DNA of 64,000 nt from Paragorgia papillata (Eukaryota; Cnidaria; Anthozoa; Scleralcyonacea; Coralliidae): contig JAWNZC010000470.1 in NCBI GenBank assembly GCA_035771165.1, positions 2,745,501 to 2,809,500 of the forward strand, read 5' to 3'. The notes under the pieces are model-generated. The model did not search any database. It saw only the letters and a list, made by a program, of their open reading frames with translations, and was not told the origin of the DNA. Made by a program: the position numbers and the translations under genes. Below are positions 1 to 12,474 of this stretch, in pieces; position 1 is the first letter of the stretch; the number at the start of each line of letters is the position of its first letter.

Positions 1-467
1 ATTTTGACTTAAAAGGCACTGATCATTTTTTTGCCATTATAACAAGGCTTCTGTCAGTCAAAGTTCAAAGGACCTCAGACTAATAAAGACTATACCCTCG
101 TCCCAGGATAAAAGATGGTACCATTTCAAAGATACGGCCGGTTTTCGACAGACCACGACGGCTTTTAAGTCGCGAGCGTAAAACTGGTTGATCTGAAACT
201 TTGAGTTTTCAATCTTATTAAAACTTTAGATGTTAGGATAATTTTGCGTAATAATGTTTCTTATGTGTAAACTGGGCCATACGTTTTGTTTTTTCATTTT
301 CATGTTGAAACTTGCTCCCTAAACTGCGATCAAAACACCTAACAAAACAACTTGGGAAGCCATTTGTTTTTGTCCCTTTAAACTTCCCGGGGTAAATCGC
401 CGGTGACGTCACGATGGTCCGACACATCGTACACGCGATTTGCTATGAAGTCTCTACGAGTTCACCC
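1..467. other. Stretch without recognised feature
   Basis: AT-rich non-coding sequence. I see no gene, RNA or repeat that I can name. Confidence 0.5.
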
Positions 468-615
468 CACTGATCTCAAATAATATACTCATTATACTGG
501 ATAGAGCATCTATTGGTTCGCGCCTTGCAAAAATTGAAGTCGGAAGTGAGGCTAAAAATCTCGCGGCAGCCATATCCGGTGGGACCCACTTTGTAGTTAT
601 ATCACTATTGCTGAA

Positions 616-940
616 TGGGCTATTCCATTTAATACCCGTACCCCCCCTATCGAGGACACTGGAATTCTTCAGGGGTAAGGGCTATTTTGCCTTGGAATTC
701 TTCAGGGGTAGGGACTGTTTGACTAGGAATTCTTCAGGGGTCGAGTGAAAAAAATTGAATTCTTCAGGGGTAACAATCAATTTCTTCAGGGGTAATAGCT
801 GTAAGACAGGAATTCTTCAGGGGTAGCTGTTGTAAAAATCGAATTCCTCAGGGGGGCTGTTGTAAGATAGGAATTCTTCAGGGGTATAGATAAACCCTTG
901 TCCTCGATAGGGGGGTATGGGTATTAAATGGAATAGCCCA
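616..940. mobile_element. MITE with 40-bp TIRs and eight internal short repeats
   Basis: Termini TGGGCTATTCCATTTAATAC and its reverse complement bracket eight copies of GGAATTCTTCAGGGG spaced about 31 bp apart (near 661, 694, 726, 757, 779, 809, 840, 870). The spacers are dissimilar, 10-20 nt. No coding capacity. The target duplication is unclear. Confidence 0.8.
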
Positions 941-2260
941 ATCATAGTTTTCGCTTTAAATGATCGGATTTTTAACGAAAACCAGCTAAATTTTACATCC
1001 TTAACAAGAAAATGTACCTGTCGCTATGGGACAACTTAAAAGTGGCTGGAATCATGGAAAATCAGCCGAAATTTCACGATTTTACTGAACGAAAATCAGC
1101 ACCGGCCACCAGGCTACAGTTTGAAGAATTATTAAAGGACTAAAGTAAGGAACAAATAATATCTTGTATTCACTTTAGCAGTTTGACAGTGACTTTATGA
1201 CAAAGTAACAATATTACCGTTTCTATATCCGTCTTTTTCAACGTATATTGGATCAGACGATCTGAGGGTTTTATACAACTGAAGATGTTTATTGGAAGTT
1301 TGTAGTTATACTTTATTTATTAAACAGGCAAATTTATAAGCATTTAACTCACTGTTTTACTATTATTGATGAAGTCGGATGAAGTCCTGTTACTATAATA
1401 TTGACGAAGATAATTCCTGTTCACCTAGCATTTATGGTGAGCATTTTCAATATTTGTAATACATTAATTGTCCATTTGTCCTCTTGTATAAAAAAATATA
1501 TTTTTGCCTATTGGCTAATTTTTTACATGTCACCTGTGTGTTCTTGCTTTATTTTACCCTGTCTATATATATATATATTATCATGGCTGCCTAGGCTTGC
1601 TGGAGAGATTTGCCAAGGGTTTTCTATTTGACAAAGTCAAATTGTCTGGTATTTGAAAGAGTAGAATCATCTGAGATTGAAGTAAAATTATAATAAAGGG
1701 GCATGGTTTGGCCAGCTCTGATTTACACACAGAAATAATTATTTATTGGTTATAATCTACTATATTATTTTATATACTTCAGTGTACTGACACTACTGTA
1801 CTTTGTGTAGACTTATATTTGAAACAGATAATAAGTCATGAGCTTTTTTCTAAAATAAACAAAGAGAAGGATGATTCCAAACTATTATTTACTACAGAAG
1901 TGTTTTCATTTCAAGATATTTTTGAAAAAGTTTCAATCTTTACTACATTTATCATACCTCAATATCTTGCATCATACAACTTTTTAGGTTTCATACCCAT
2001 CTATATGTCTTTTCCTTATTAGATCCACACAACTTTTTTATGCAGAAATTATCACTACATAGCTGATCTTGGCAGAAGACAAGATCAGTCATTAATTTTT
2101 TTTTTTGAGATGAGTGATCATAACAATGCATATAGATGTTTATAAGATTTTAGTTTAATTGAAGCTAGTGTAAGCTGCTCTGGATAGTACAAACAATTTT
2201 ATTGAAATTAATTTAAGTTTTCTCTAATACCGTACAAAGGCAAAGCCGCAAAGGACTAAA

Positions 2261-2467
2261 ATGTCAAAAAAATTTAAAATACTATCTAGCGCCAGTGGTG
2301 GCTGGAGCACTGGCACAATCTTCACAGAGCTTGATAACCATATGGTAGATTCTCCTGTTGATGAAAATCATGTTTTTGCTCTTATCAAGTCCATTGCAAA
2401 AAGCTACAGCAAAATTCGTTTTTACCATCTTGGAAAGGAAACCACAGCTAACCTTTCTGGTACATAA
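2261..2467 (+). CDS. Small hypothetical ORF, possible transposase remnant
   Basis: 68 codons from an ATG in good context (AAAATGTC) inside the 3.5-kb inverted-repeat element. The peptide has SASGGWSTGTIFTELDN and IRFYHLGKET stretches that look like structured protein rather than random translation. I do not recognise the family. It may be the last coding scrap of the element's transposase. Confidence 0.2.
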   Translation: MSKKFKILSSASGGWSTGTIFTELDNHMVDSPVDENHVFALIKSIAKSYSKIRFYHLGKETTANLSGT

Positions 2468-2589
2468 ATAAGAAAAAAATTGAATAAGCTTGTCCTCTTC
2501 CAGCATCAGTAAGGATCAAAACAAAACTAATCTGTACATGTAAACAAAAAAGGAAAGTAAACTACAGGTAACTGTATTTACACTGGATA

Positions 2590-3020
2590 TACCGTAACCT
2601 TATCTAAAGACCAATGTTACTACAGGAGGAAACAGGAGTACCCGGAGGGAACCTGTGGTGTTTGGTAGAGTCAAACTGGAAGCACTCAAGTCACATGCAT
2701 CCAAAGGAAACTCAACTAAACTACTGTAACAGTTAAACAGTCTTTACACTGGATAACCTTATCAGTCATATCTAAACTGTCCTAGAGATCTAGTAAGGGT
2801 CACCCCTCATTGGTTAATGTTACTACAAAAGAAAACTGAAGTAAACTAACTTTATTTATACTGGATACTGATAACTCTATCAGTCATATCTAAACTGTTC
2901 TTCCCAGAGGTCCAACAAGAGTCATCCCTCATTGGTCAGTGTTACTACAGGAGGAAACCGGAGTACCCAGAAGAAATCTCTGGTGTTTGGTAGGGTCAAA
3001 CTAGAAGCACTCCTCTAATG
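2590..3020. repeat. Degenerate tandem repeat with GGAGGAAAC-GGAGTACCC motif
   Basis: Blocks containing GTTACTACAGGAGGAAAC, GGAGTACCC and GGTGTTTGGTAGRGTCAAAC recur at about 2612 and 2940, with a decayed copy at 2819. They alternate with ATCAGTCATATCTAAACTGT blocks at about 2764 and 2880. The GGAAACCGGAG-ACCC string resembles a core found in SINEs of many aquatic animals, but that is recall, not a search. Confidence 0.5.
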
Positions 3021-3971
3021 TACATCCAAGGTGAAATTTTAATCTGATACGGTAAGTGCATCAAGTAGGAGTTAAACCCAGATTGCAGAGTAACATCCTT
3101 AGATCTACAGTAATCCTGGATGCATATAACTGGAAAGACATTTCTTGCTTTCAGCAAACTAGATAAAATTTTAATCTGCTAAATGTACAGTAAAACTGCA
3201 TTGATCGAGTAGGAATCAAACTTGGGTGTAACTTCTTAATGGCCAGTAAGATGCTCTCTAACCATAATAAACTACCACTAACTCAAAATGTTATACAGTA
3301 TGTACATATTTTGTTTGAGATATACCGTAGACAAAATGAAATACTATCAAGGGACAAGGGCTTGGGCAAAATACATACTGTAGTGTAACCATAATAAAAC
3401 CATCTGAACTGGTTGAACATTAGCCCAAATTCGACAAAACTATAAAGTTCGAATATTTCATGTGAACAGTATCAACAGCGGGTAAGTTTATTAGTTTAAA
3501 CAGACACAGTTATGACTTCTTGGGGTTTAATCGGCATGAAATAAATCAAAAGTTAAAGAAACACATCATCGTAAATCATCAAATAATACGCGTTACTAGA
3601 AAGAAACAAATACACAGGCAGTCACTTCCAGACATTTGTTTACCGACTTTGCTAGCTCTGAAGCAAATAAACAGGCAAGCGTATTTTGTAAAGAGAAGCA
3701 CTTTCTAAACAAAAAAAATAGTTCAAAACACTAAACTATTACTTAAAATAAGATTACAAACCTCAATTCGGTGGTAACTCTTCGTAACATCCCAGAATTT
3801 GGCGAAAAACGCCGTTCAACTGCTTCCACTCCTATTTACGCCATATTGTATGGGACCCAAGTGGGTCCCACCGGAAATGGTCGCCGCTAATCTATTCCGA
3901 CTTCACTGCGAACACCGGATGCTCTATCCAGTATAATGAGTATATTATTTGAGATCAGTGGTTCACCCCAA

Positions 3972-4058
3972 CCTCGTCCCCAGGGCCATTTGTAGGGGCT
4001 GGGCCAAGATGGCGGCCAAAAACAAAATGGCGGGAACAAATGGCCCTGGTGGAGGCTA
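3972..4058. mobile_element. Short MITE, copy 1 (CCAGGGCCATTT family)
   Basis: Ends CCTCGTCCCCAGGGCCATTT and AAATGGCCCTGGTGGAGG are inverted. A second copy in opposite orientation lies at 19888-19957. Confidence 0.6.
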
Positions 4059-5010
4059 GCTCAAAATGCCTATTATACTTGGCAGTGCCAGTACCTGAGA
4101 AGATACACATGAGAAGGACCCAAATACACGAGAGGGCCCATGCCATATATGGCATATATCGCCTTATATGTTCTTCATAGCAAGTGTAATACGACCTTTC
4201 GATTATATTGACACTTCTCAATCTCATCGGCTATAATATAAGATCGGTAAAGAGCACAAAATATTTGGCTTTGCTTTTGGAATTTATATAAAAGTTGATG
4301 TCTTGATCAAGACTTGATGAGTTGAAGTATATGAGTTCAGTAAGGGTGATACAAATTGAAACAACTTGCCACTCAATAATCGATTTCTTTAAGTTACTGC
4401 ATGTTTAATATAGCAAGAGAGGATAAATGCATAATAAGTCAAGATATCTAAGTCTGAGCATAGCTTGATAGCTAGTGCATGTAGTCTGAGCGTGAACTCT
4501 CATACTCTGAAAATATAATATATTAGGCAAGCTTATAAATCAAGCGCTTTACTTCACTACGGAATACGCGCGCAATGATAATCAACATTCTCTGAAGGTC
4601 TGAAACGGTCGGGTTGTTTGACGCGTATTAAAAGTCTTTTAAGAAGCAGTCATGCTGTCTCAGACCTGCACCGAATATTTATTCAGGATGACTGTCTGGG
4701 TGTCATACTTTACTGAGAATTCTAAAAATATATACCATTTATAATTTATATATAGCGACAACCGTATAAAGTTAAATAACCAAGCACTTAAATACAATTT
4801 TCTGAGAACGATCAGTGGCAAATATATTTTTAAGTAACCTTCATTAAAAGAATATAATATTATATAGTCATATAATATAATATTATATAGTCTATATAAT
4901 ATAGTCTATCTTGCTAATATAATCTTGTGTATACAATATACGTGCATACAGATTTTTATAGCGCATTATCTAAATATATTAAATGTATGTATCTATCAAC
5001 AACAACAATC
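4059..5010. other. AT-rich stretch without recognised gene
   Basis: Non-coding. The only structure seen is a run of TATAATATTATATAG palindromes at about 4855-4915. Confidence 0.5.
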
Positions 5011-5050
<40 letters not shown>

Positions 5051-5190
5051 TAATAATATGATAATGATAATGAAGAATAGGATGATATTATCATAAGTAA
5101 GATGATAGTGACGACGATGACAATGACGTTTACATTTAGGATGGGATGATGACGATAATGATGATGATGATGATGATGATGATGATAATG
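5011..5190. repeat. Trinucleotide microsatellites (AAT)n and (GAT)n
   Basis: (AAT)n at 5011-5048 and (GAT)n at 5157-5190, joined by GAT-rich degenerate sequence. Confidence 0.9.
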
Positions 5191-5229
5191 GCGACGATAA
5201 TAATGATCATGTGGTCATGCCAACACAGT

Positions 5230-8200
5230 TGTATCATTTTCAACAAGAAAACGTCTTTCGATTTCGAATAGGTACATATTGACCTAAATGTCTTGTATAG
5301 CGAGTATAAACTACATATAACTGTGGTACATGGTCAACATTGTCTGACTTCATAATTTTGCTTGATATTTTAACTAAAGTTCTAACTTGGTAAAAGTACT
5401 TGCACATCAAAATTTCAGAAATTTGACACTTTTCTTCCTTCTTTTCAAAAATGAAATATTTTCGACCTAAAGACGTTAAATAGAGAGTATAATTAAACTG
5501 CATACGACGGTGTTGTGTTGGTTCACATTGTTTGACTTCTTGGTTTCTCTCGATATTTTGCCCATAGTCAGTAACTTGGTAAAAGTGGACTCTTTCAAAA
5601 TTTCGGGAAATTTGACTAATTTATTCAATATTTCCTAAAAGTGTTTTTTAGGCCTAAAGGTTTTATATATGTGTTGGTTCACATTCTTCGACTTCATGGT
5701 TTCTCTTGATATGTTAACCATAGTTCTAACTTGGTAAAAGTAAATTCATTTCAAAATTTCAGACCATTTGACAGATTTCTTCCATCATTTCAAAAAATGG
5801 GGTATTTTCGGCTAATAAACGTGTTATATATAGAGTATAAACTGCATATCACGGAGTGCGCATAAGTTGGTTGACATTGTCTGACTTCATCAATTTATGA
5901 TACTTTAACCATACTTTTAACTTGCCACTTGGTAATTGTGTTCAAATTTGTACCATGTAAACGACATGAAGTCTAAAATCTGAAGGGAGACTACTCCCTT
6001 TCCACGCAGGGGAGACTAAATATAGTCTCCCTTGAATAATGTCTCTCAGTTCACATTGTTTGATTTTATAATTTTTCTTGATATTTTAACTAAAGTTTTA
6101 TCTTGGTAAAGGTAGACTTATCTGAAAATTTCAGACAATTTGACTCATTCCTTCCATCTTTTCAAAAAATGTGGTATTTTCGGCTAAAGGTGTTATATAT
6201 AGAGAGAGTAAAAACCGCATATATGGGGTGATGTGTTGGTTCACATTGTTTGACTTCATGGTTTCTCTTTATATTTTAACCATAGTTCTAACTTAGTAAA
6301 AGTAAATTAATTTCAAAATTTCAGACCATTTGACAGATTTCTTCCATCTTTTCCAAAAATGGGGTATTTTCGGCTAAAGGTGTTATATATAGAGAGAGTA
6401 TAAGCCGCATATATGGAGCGATGTGTTGGTTCACATTGTTTGACCTCATGGTTTCTCTTGATATTTTAACTAAAGTTTTATCTTGGTAAAGGTAGACTTA
6501 TCTGAAAATTTCAGACAATTTGACTCATTCATTCCATCTTTTCCAAAAATGTGGTATTTTCGGTTAAAGGTGTTATATATAGAGAGAGTAAAAACCGCAT
6601 ATATGGGGGTGATGTGTTGGTTCACATTGTTTGACTTCATGGTTTCTCTTTATATTTTAACCATAGTTCTAACTTAGCAAAAGTAAATTAATTTCAAAAT
6701 TTCAGACCATTTGACAGATTTCTTCCATCTTTTCCAAAAATGGGGTATTTTCGGCTAAAGGTGTTATATATAGAGAGAGTAAAAACCGCATATATGGGGT
6801 GATGTGTTGGTTCACATTGTTTGACTTCATGGTTTCTCTTTATATTTTAACCATAGTTCTAACTTAGTAAAAGTAAATTAATTTCAAAATTTCAGACCAT
6901 TTGACAGATTTCTTCCATCTTTTCCAAAAATGGGGTATTTTCGGCTAAAGGTGTTATATATAGAGTATGAACTGCATATCACGGAGTGCGTATATGTTCG
7001 TTGACATTGTCTGACTTTATCAGTTTATAATTTTTTATGATACTGATGACGTAAATCTACCGAGATTCGGGTAGTAGCGCTGATTGGTTACTTTGTAATC
7101 ATATAACCATACTTTTAACTTGGCACTTGGTAAATGTGTTCCAAATTTGTACCATGTAAACGGCAAGCCTAAAATCTGAAGGGAGACTAATTAGTCTCCC
7201 TTTCCACGCAGGGGAGACTAAATAGTCTCCCTTGAATAATGTCTCTCAGTTCACATTGTTTGATTTTATAATTTTTCTTGATATTTTAACTAAAGTTTTA
7301 TCTTGGTAAAGGTAGACTTATCTGAAAATTTCAGACAATTTGACTCATTCCTTCCATCTTTTCCAAAAATGTGGTATTTTCGGCTAAAGGTGTTATATAT
7401 AGAGAGAGTAGAAACCGCATGTATGGGATGATGTGTTGGTTCACATTGTTTGACTTCATGGTTTCTCTTTATATTTTAACCATAGTTCTAACTTAGTAAA
7501 AGTAAATTAATTTCAAAATTTCAGACCATTTGACAGATTTCTTCCATCTTTTCCAAAAATGGGGTATTTTCGGCTAAAGGTGTTATATATAGAGAGAGTA
7601 TAAGCCACATATATGGAGCGATGTGTTGGTTCACATTGTTTGACCTCATGGTTTCTCTTGATATTTTAACTAAAGTTTTATCTTGGTAAAGGTAGACTTA
7701 TCTGAAAATTTCAGACAATTTGACTCATTCATTCCATCTTTTCCGAAAATGTGGTATTTTCGGTTAAAGGTGTTATATATAGAGAGAGTAAAAACCGCAT
7801 ATATGGGGTGATGTGTTGGTTCACATTGTTTGACTTCATGGTTTCTCTTTATATTTTAACCATAGTTCTAACTTAGCAAAAGTAAATTAATTTCAAAATT
7901 TCAGACCATTTGACAGATTTCTTCCATCTTTTCCAAAAATGGGGTATTTTCGGCTAAAGGTGTTATATATAGAGAGAGTATAAGCCGCATATATGGAGCG
8001 ATGTGTTGGTTCACATTGTTTGACCTCATGGTTTCTCTTGATATTTTAACTAAAGTTTTATCTTGGTAAAAGTAGACTAATCTGAAAATTTCAGACAATT
8101 TGACTGATTCCTTCCATCTTTTCCAAAAATGGGGTATTTTCGGCTAAAGGTGTTATATATAGAGTATGAACTGCATATCACGGAGTGCGTATATGTTCAT

Positions 8201-10125
8201 TGACATTGTCTGACTTTATCAGTTTATAATTTTTTATGATACTTTAACCATACTTTTAACTTGGCACTTGGTAAATGTGTTCCAAATTTGTACCATGTAA
8301 ACGGCAAGCCTAAAATCTGAAGGGAGACTAATTAGTCTCCCTTTCCACGCAGGGGAGACTAAATAGTCTCCCTTGAATAATGTCTCTCAGTTCACATTGT
8401 TTGATTTTATAATTTTTCTTGATATTTTAACTAAAGTTTTATCTTGGTAAAGGTAGACTTATCTGAAAATTTCAGACAATTTGACTCATTCCTTCCATCT
8501 TTTCCAAAAATGGGGTATTTTCGGCTAAAGGTGTTATATATAGAGAGAGTAAAAACCGCATATATGGGATGATGTGTTGGTTCACATTGTTTGACTTCAT
8601 GGTTTCTCTTTATATTTTAACCATAGTTCTAACTTAGTAAAGGTAAATTAATTTCAAAATTTCAGACCATTTGACAGATTTCTTCCATCTTTTCCAAAAA
8701 TGGGGTATTTTCGGCTAAAGGTGTTATATATAGAGAGAGTATAAGCCGCATATATGGAGCGATGTGTTGGTTCACATTGTTTGACCTCATGGTTTCTCTT
8801 GATATTTTAACTAAAGTTTTATCTTGGTAAAGGTAGACTTATCTGAAAATTTCAGACAATTTGACTCATTCATTCCATCTTTTCCGAAAATGTGGTATTT
8901 TCGGTTAAAGGTGTTATATATAGAGAGAGTAAAAACCGCATATATGGCGTGATGTGTTGGTTCACATTGTTTGACTTCATGGTTTCTCTTTATATTTTAA
9001 CCATAGTTCTAACTTAGCAAAAGTAAATTAATTTCAAAATTTCAGACCATTTGACAGATTTCTTCCATCTTTTCCAAAAATGGGGTATTTTCGGCTAAAG
9101 GTGTTATATATAGAGTATGAACTGTATATCACGGGGTGCGTATATGTTCGTTGACATTGTCTGACTTTATCAGTTTATAATTTGTTATGATACTTTAATC
9201 ATACTTTTAACTTGGCACTTGGTAAATGTGTTCCAAATTTGTACCATGTAAACGGCAAGCCTAAAATCTGAAGGGAGACTAATTAGTCTCCCTTTCCACG
9301 CAGGGGAGACTAAATAGTCTCCCTTGAATAATGTCTCTCAGTTCACATTGCTTGATTTTATAATTTTTCTTGGTATTTTAACTAACGTTTTATCTTGGTA
9401 AAGGTAGACTTATCTGAAAATTTCAGACAATTTGACTCATTCCTTCCATCTTTTCCAAAAATGTGGTATTTTCGGCTAAAGGTGTTATATATAGAGAGAG
9501 TATAAGCCGCATATATGGAGCGATGTGTTGGTTCACATTGTTTGACCTCATGGTTTCTCTTGATATTTTAACTAAAGTTTTTATCTTGGTAAAAGTAGAC
9601 TAATCTGAAAATTTCAGACAATTTGACTGATTCCTTCCATCTTTTCCAAAAATGGGGTATTTTCGGCTAAAGGTGTTATATATAGAGCATGAACTGCATG
9701 CATATCACGGAGTGCGTATATGTTGGTTGACATTGTCTGACTTTATCAGTTTATAATTTTTTATGATACTTTAACCATACTTTTAACTTGGCACTTGGTA
9801 ATTGTGTTCCAAATTTGTACTATGTAAACGGCAAGTCTAAAATCTGAAGGGAGACTAATTAGTCTCCCTTTCCATGCAGGGGAGACTAAATAGTCTCCCT
9901 TGAATAATGTCTCTCAGTTCACATTGTTTGATTTTATAATTGTTCTTGATATTTTAACTAAAGTTTTATCTTGGTAAAGGTAAACTTATCTGAAAATTGC
10001 AGACAATTTGACGTATTCCTTCCATCTTTTCCAAAAATGTGGTATTTTCGGCTAAAGGTGTTATATATAGAGAGTGTAAACCGCATATATATGGGGTGAT
10101 GTGTTGGTTCACATTGTTTGACTTA
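5230..10125. repeat. 190-bp satellite array with higher-order organisation
   Basis: The marker GGTGTTATATATAGAG recurs at 6190, 6380, 6570, 6760, 6950, then 7389, 7579, 7769, 7959, 8149, then 8530, 8720, 8910, 9100, 9481, 9672 and 10058: steps of 190 bp, or 381-386 bp where a variant double monomer intervenes. Two monomer types alternate (CTCTTTATATTTTAACCATAG and CTCTTGATATTTTAACTAAAG). The variant blocks carry paired palindromes, GGGAGACTAATTAGTCTCCC and GGGGAGACTAAATAGTCTCC, at about 7180, 8325, 9275 and 9850, with a decayed version at 5985. Monomers at the left edge (5230-5830) are more diverged. Non-coding. Confidence 0.93.
7041..7099. mobile_element. 58-bp insertion unique to one satellite block
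   Basis: The 6950-7389 interval is 58 bp longer than the equivalent 381-bp blocks. The extra sequence begins GATGACGTAAATCTACCGAG and ends near TTTGTAATCATA, and no other monomer has it. It contains GATTGGTTA. It may be a very small insertion or an excision footprint. Confidence 0.5.
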
Positions 10126-11160
10126 ACGGACATACGTATACTCTACCCCCCCCCCCCCCCAGTAATACCGAAATAAATGAGCAAAGAATGAAGCAATTAA
10201 GATATAAAAGGAAGATTTCGGACTCAGGCTATTACCATAGATATAGATAAACAGGTATACTAATAGATAAATCTTTATATTAGTTAAATAGTTTTTATTT
10301 TGATAAGATTATGTCGTGACGAAAAATCTTTTTGTAGTTCCTGACAAAATTTTCCATATTAATTGTATTTGAAAATGTCAGAAATGTGTTGTATTTTAAC
10401 TAGTTTTTATGACATTTTATGACCTTCAGTGATCTTAAAATTCACCCCTCAGGATGCAGGAAAATGGCATTTTGGAGACTCTAAATTTCAAAAATTTCCA
10501 GGGGGGGCAAGCCCCCGGACCCCCCCAGAAGAGTTCCTCTTCGGGAACTCTAAGTTCGTAATTTGATACAAAGTAGCTGTCATGCATCCGTTAATTAATA
10601 ATAGTATTTTGAATTCAAATTTTTCAGGCTGATTGGTAACCTTTATACTATATATCAAAACACCGTTTTCCATAAAAAATTACCATTCTAGGGTATTCTG
10701 TTAGTATTATTAATATAATTCTGTATACTCTTGAATAAACGATCGACGTCACGAGCATCGCTGTAACTGTATTTTTAGGGTTACTGTAGACCTCCAAACC
10801 ATAGTGTTTTTAATTTTTTTATTCGCTGAAAGTGAAGCACTTTATGAGGGCTTTCAGATTCCGGAAATGTTTTTTTTATTTCTAAGCAAGGAAAAAAGTG
10901 ACAAGAGGTTTCTTTCACACGACTTTTCCTGAAAGAAATATTTTGAACTAAAGTAAGAAATTTAAAAGGCTATAAGTGAACACAAATTTATCAGAATCGT
11001 CTAAAAATTGATATTCGAGTAACTTAACATTCTGGTGACAAGTGTGTCTGGGAATTGTAAAATTTTCAATAGTTATCTTTTTACGGCCTTTTATGCAAGC
11101 CCATTCAACCTCCTGTGTTAGCTGTGATAGTAAAAATTCGATAACTCTAAAAGTTAGTTT
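10126..11160. other. Mostly unassigned; hAT-like subterminal fragment at 10430-10560
   Basis: Contains a C14 run near 10147. The block ATGCAGGAAAATGGCATTTT...GGAGACTCTAAATTTC, followed by a G-rich/C-rich hairpin with GCCCCCGGACCCCCC, also occurs at about 12290-12390 and 61450-61530 inside hAT elements. Neither TIR nor target duplication was found here. Confidence 0.55.
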
Positions 11161-11165
11161 CAGAA

Positions 11166-11350
11166 ATTGCAGCTTGATGTTAGTAATAATTGTCAGTTGT
11201 TTGCTGTACAAGCTATGTTAGTTGGTAATAATCAGAAGAGCTCTGAGCTCTAGAAAAACTCTGAGCTGGGTTCGAGTCCCGCTTAGAGCTCAGAGTTTTT
11301 CTGAGTATTACCAACTAACACAGCTTGTACAGCAAAACAACTGACAATTA
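11166..11350. repeat. Palindromic SINE-tail repeat with tRNA B-box-like motif
   Basis: Inverted halves (AAGCTATGTTAGTTGGTAAT and GTATTACCAACTAACACAGC) flank GGGTTCGAGTCCCGC, which matches the tRNA B box. The right half continues GAGCTCAGAGTTTTTCT and CAGCTTGTACA, and is shared with 41597-41700. Fits a tRNA-derived SINE tail, duplicated head to head. Confidence 0.6.
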
Positions 11351-11894
11351 TAACTCTAAAAGTATTTGGAATTTTTACAAACCTGGACACCCTTTTTTTT
11401 GCTATGATATTTATCTACCTAGTTGTTCACTTATAGTATATAGTATATTTCAAAGTGGAATGAAAACCTTTATAAACAGAAGCGCTATTTTTTGTTTGCG
11501 TTCATAACTAAATTACCAAATGTGTTTTGATGCAGTCTTGTAGCCCAGTATATCAGCTTTCGAATGTGTAGCTAGGTTTTGGTATATGCAATGAATGGAC
11601 GGAGCGCTATGTTTTCCCTAAAACGTAACCCGAAGGTCTACAGTAACATTAAATGTCTGAACCAACGTTTTTGATTCAAAGTTGATCTACTATACCAAAT
11701 AGCAATTTCCACCGATACCATACTAGAAACAACACCAAATTCCACTTACCTAAAGGTAAGACTAACTGGGGAAAACATAAATTAATTTATCACGAAGAAG
11801 ACGGCCCCCGGGCTGATTGAGCTTGACGAACGTCCACCAAACGTTTGTTACATTACACCAAGTTCGCAAACGTACCACATGCACATGTATACGT
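11351..11894. other. Stretch without recognised feature
   Basis: No gene or nameable repeat seen. Confidence 0.5.
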
Positions 11895-12474
11895 CAGGCT
11901 CGGACTGGCCTATGTGCCATTGTGCCATGGCACATGGGCCCTTCTGGGACATCAAAACGGGCCCCTGACCAGACACACCCATAAAAATCAAATTGGAAGC
12001 ATTGAAGCAATTACTTAATTCCGCATTTGTGAAATTAGTGAACAGTAACACTTTGGAAGCAGTACACTTTGGAAGCAGTAATGATTTGTTCTATAGAAGT
12101 TGATTTACTGAAGGCTGTTGATAACGAGGCAGTGTATCGAAAACTTGCGTCAAAGTCCTCGGAAATGGAACAGCTTCTTATGTTCTGAAATGTTGAATAT
12201 GTTTTGTTCTAAATGTTGAAAAGTCCTGAAATCAGTTGTATTTTGTGTAAGTTGTGTGTTTTATATGACGTTTTATAATCTCCGGAATTCTATAAAATCT
12301 TCCCCCAAAACGCAGGAAATGCCATTTCACAGACTCTAGATTTCAAAATTTTCACTGAGGGGGGGCATGCCCCCGGACCCCCCTAGAGACTTCTCAAGTT
12401 GTCCCCCCCCCTACGCCTGGGCCCCCTCACAGCTGAAATGGCAAGGCCCCTAAATTGGGCCCAGTCCGAGCCTG
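11895..12474. mobile_element. Non-autonomous hAT-type transposon, 580 bp, TSD GTATACGT
   Basis: Terminal inverted repeats CAGGCTCGGACTGG and CCAGTCCGAGCCTG are flanked on both sides by the exact 8-bp duplication GTATACGT (11887-11894 and 12475-12482), the hAT hallmark. The interior carries the GCATGCCCCCGGACCCCCC hairpin and CCCCTACGCCTG, itself like a TIR of another hAT family, which suggests nesting. No transposase. Confidence 0.92.

Larger units (their letters stand above)
468..3960. mobile_element. Putative 3.5-kb element with ~110-bp inverted terminal arms
   Basis: The left arm (468-590) begins CACTGATCTCAAATAATATA and contains a GGATAGAGCATC box and CCGGTGGGACCCA. The right arm (3861-3960) is its reverse complement with small gaps. 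The interior is AT-rich with no long open frame, so the element, if mobile, is non-autonomous or decayed. A separate MITE (616-940) sits directly inside the left arm. Arms this long fit a foldback or MuDR-like element; the superfamily is not determined. Confidence 0.6.

Noticed and set aside
616..940. CRISPR-like array
   Set aside because: Repeats are only ~15 bp, spacers are irregular and short, and the whole block is bounded by transposon TIRs in a eukaryotic genome.
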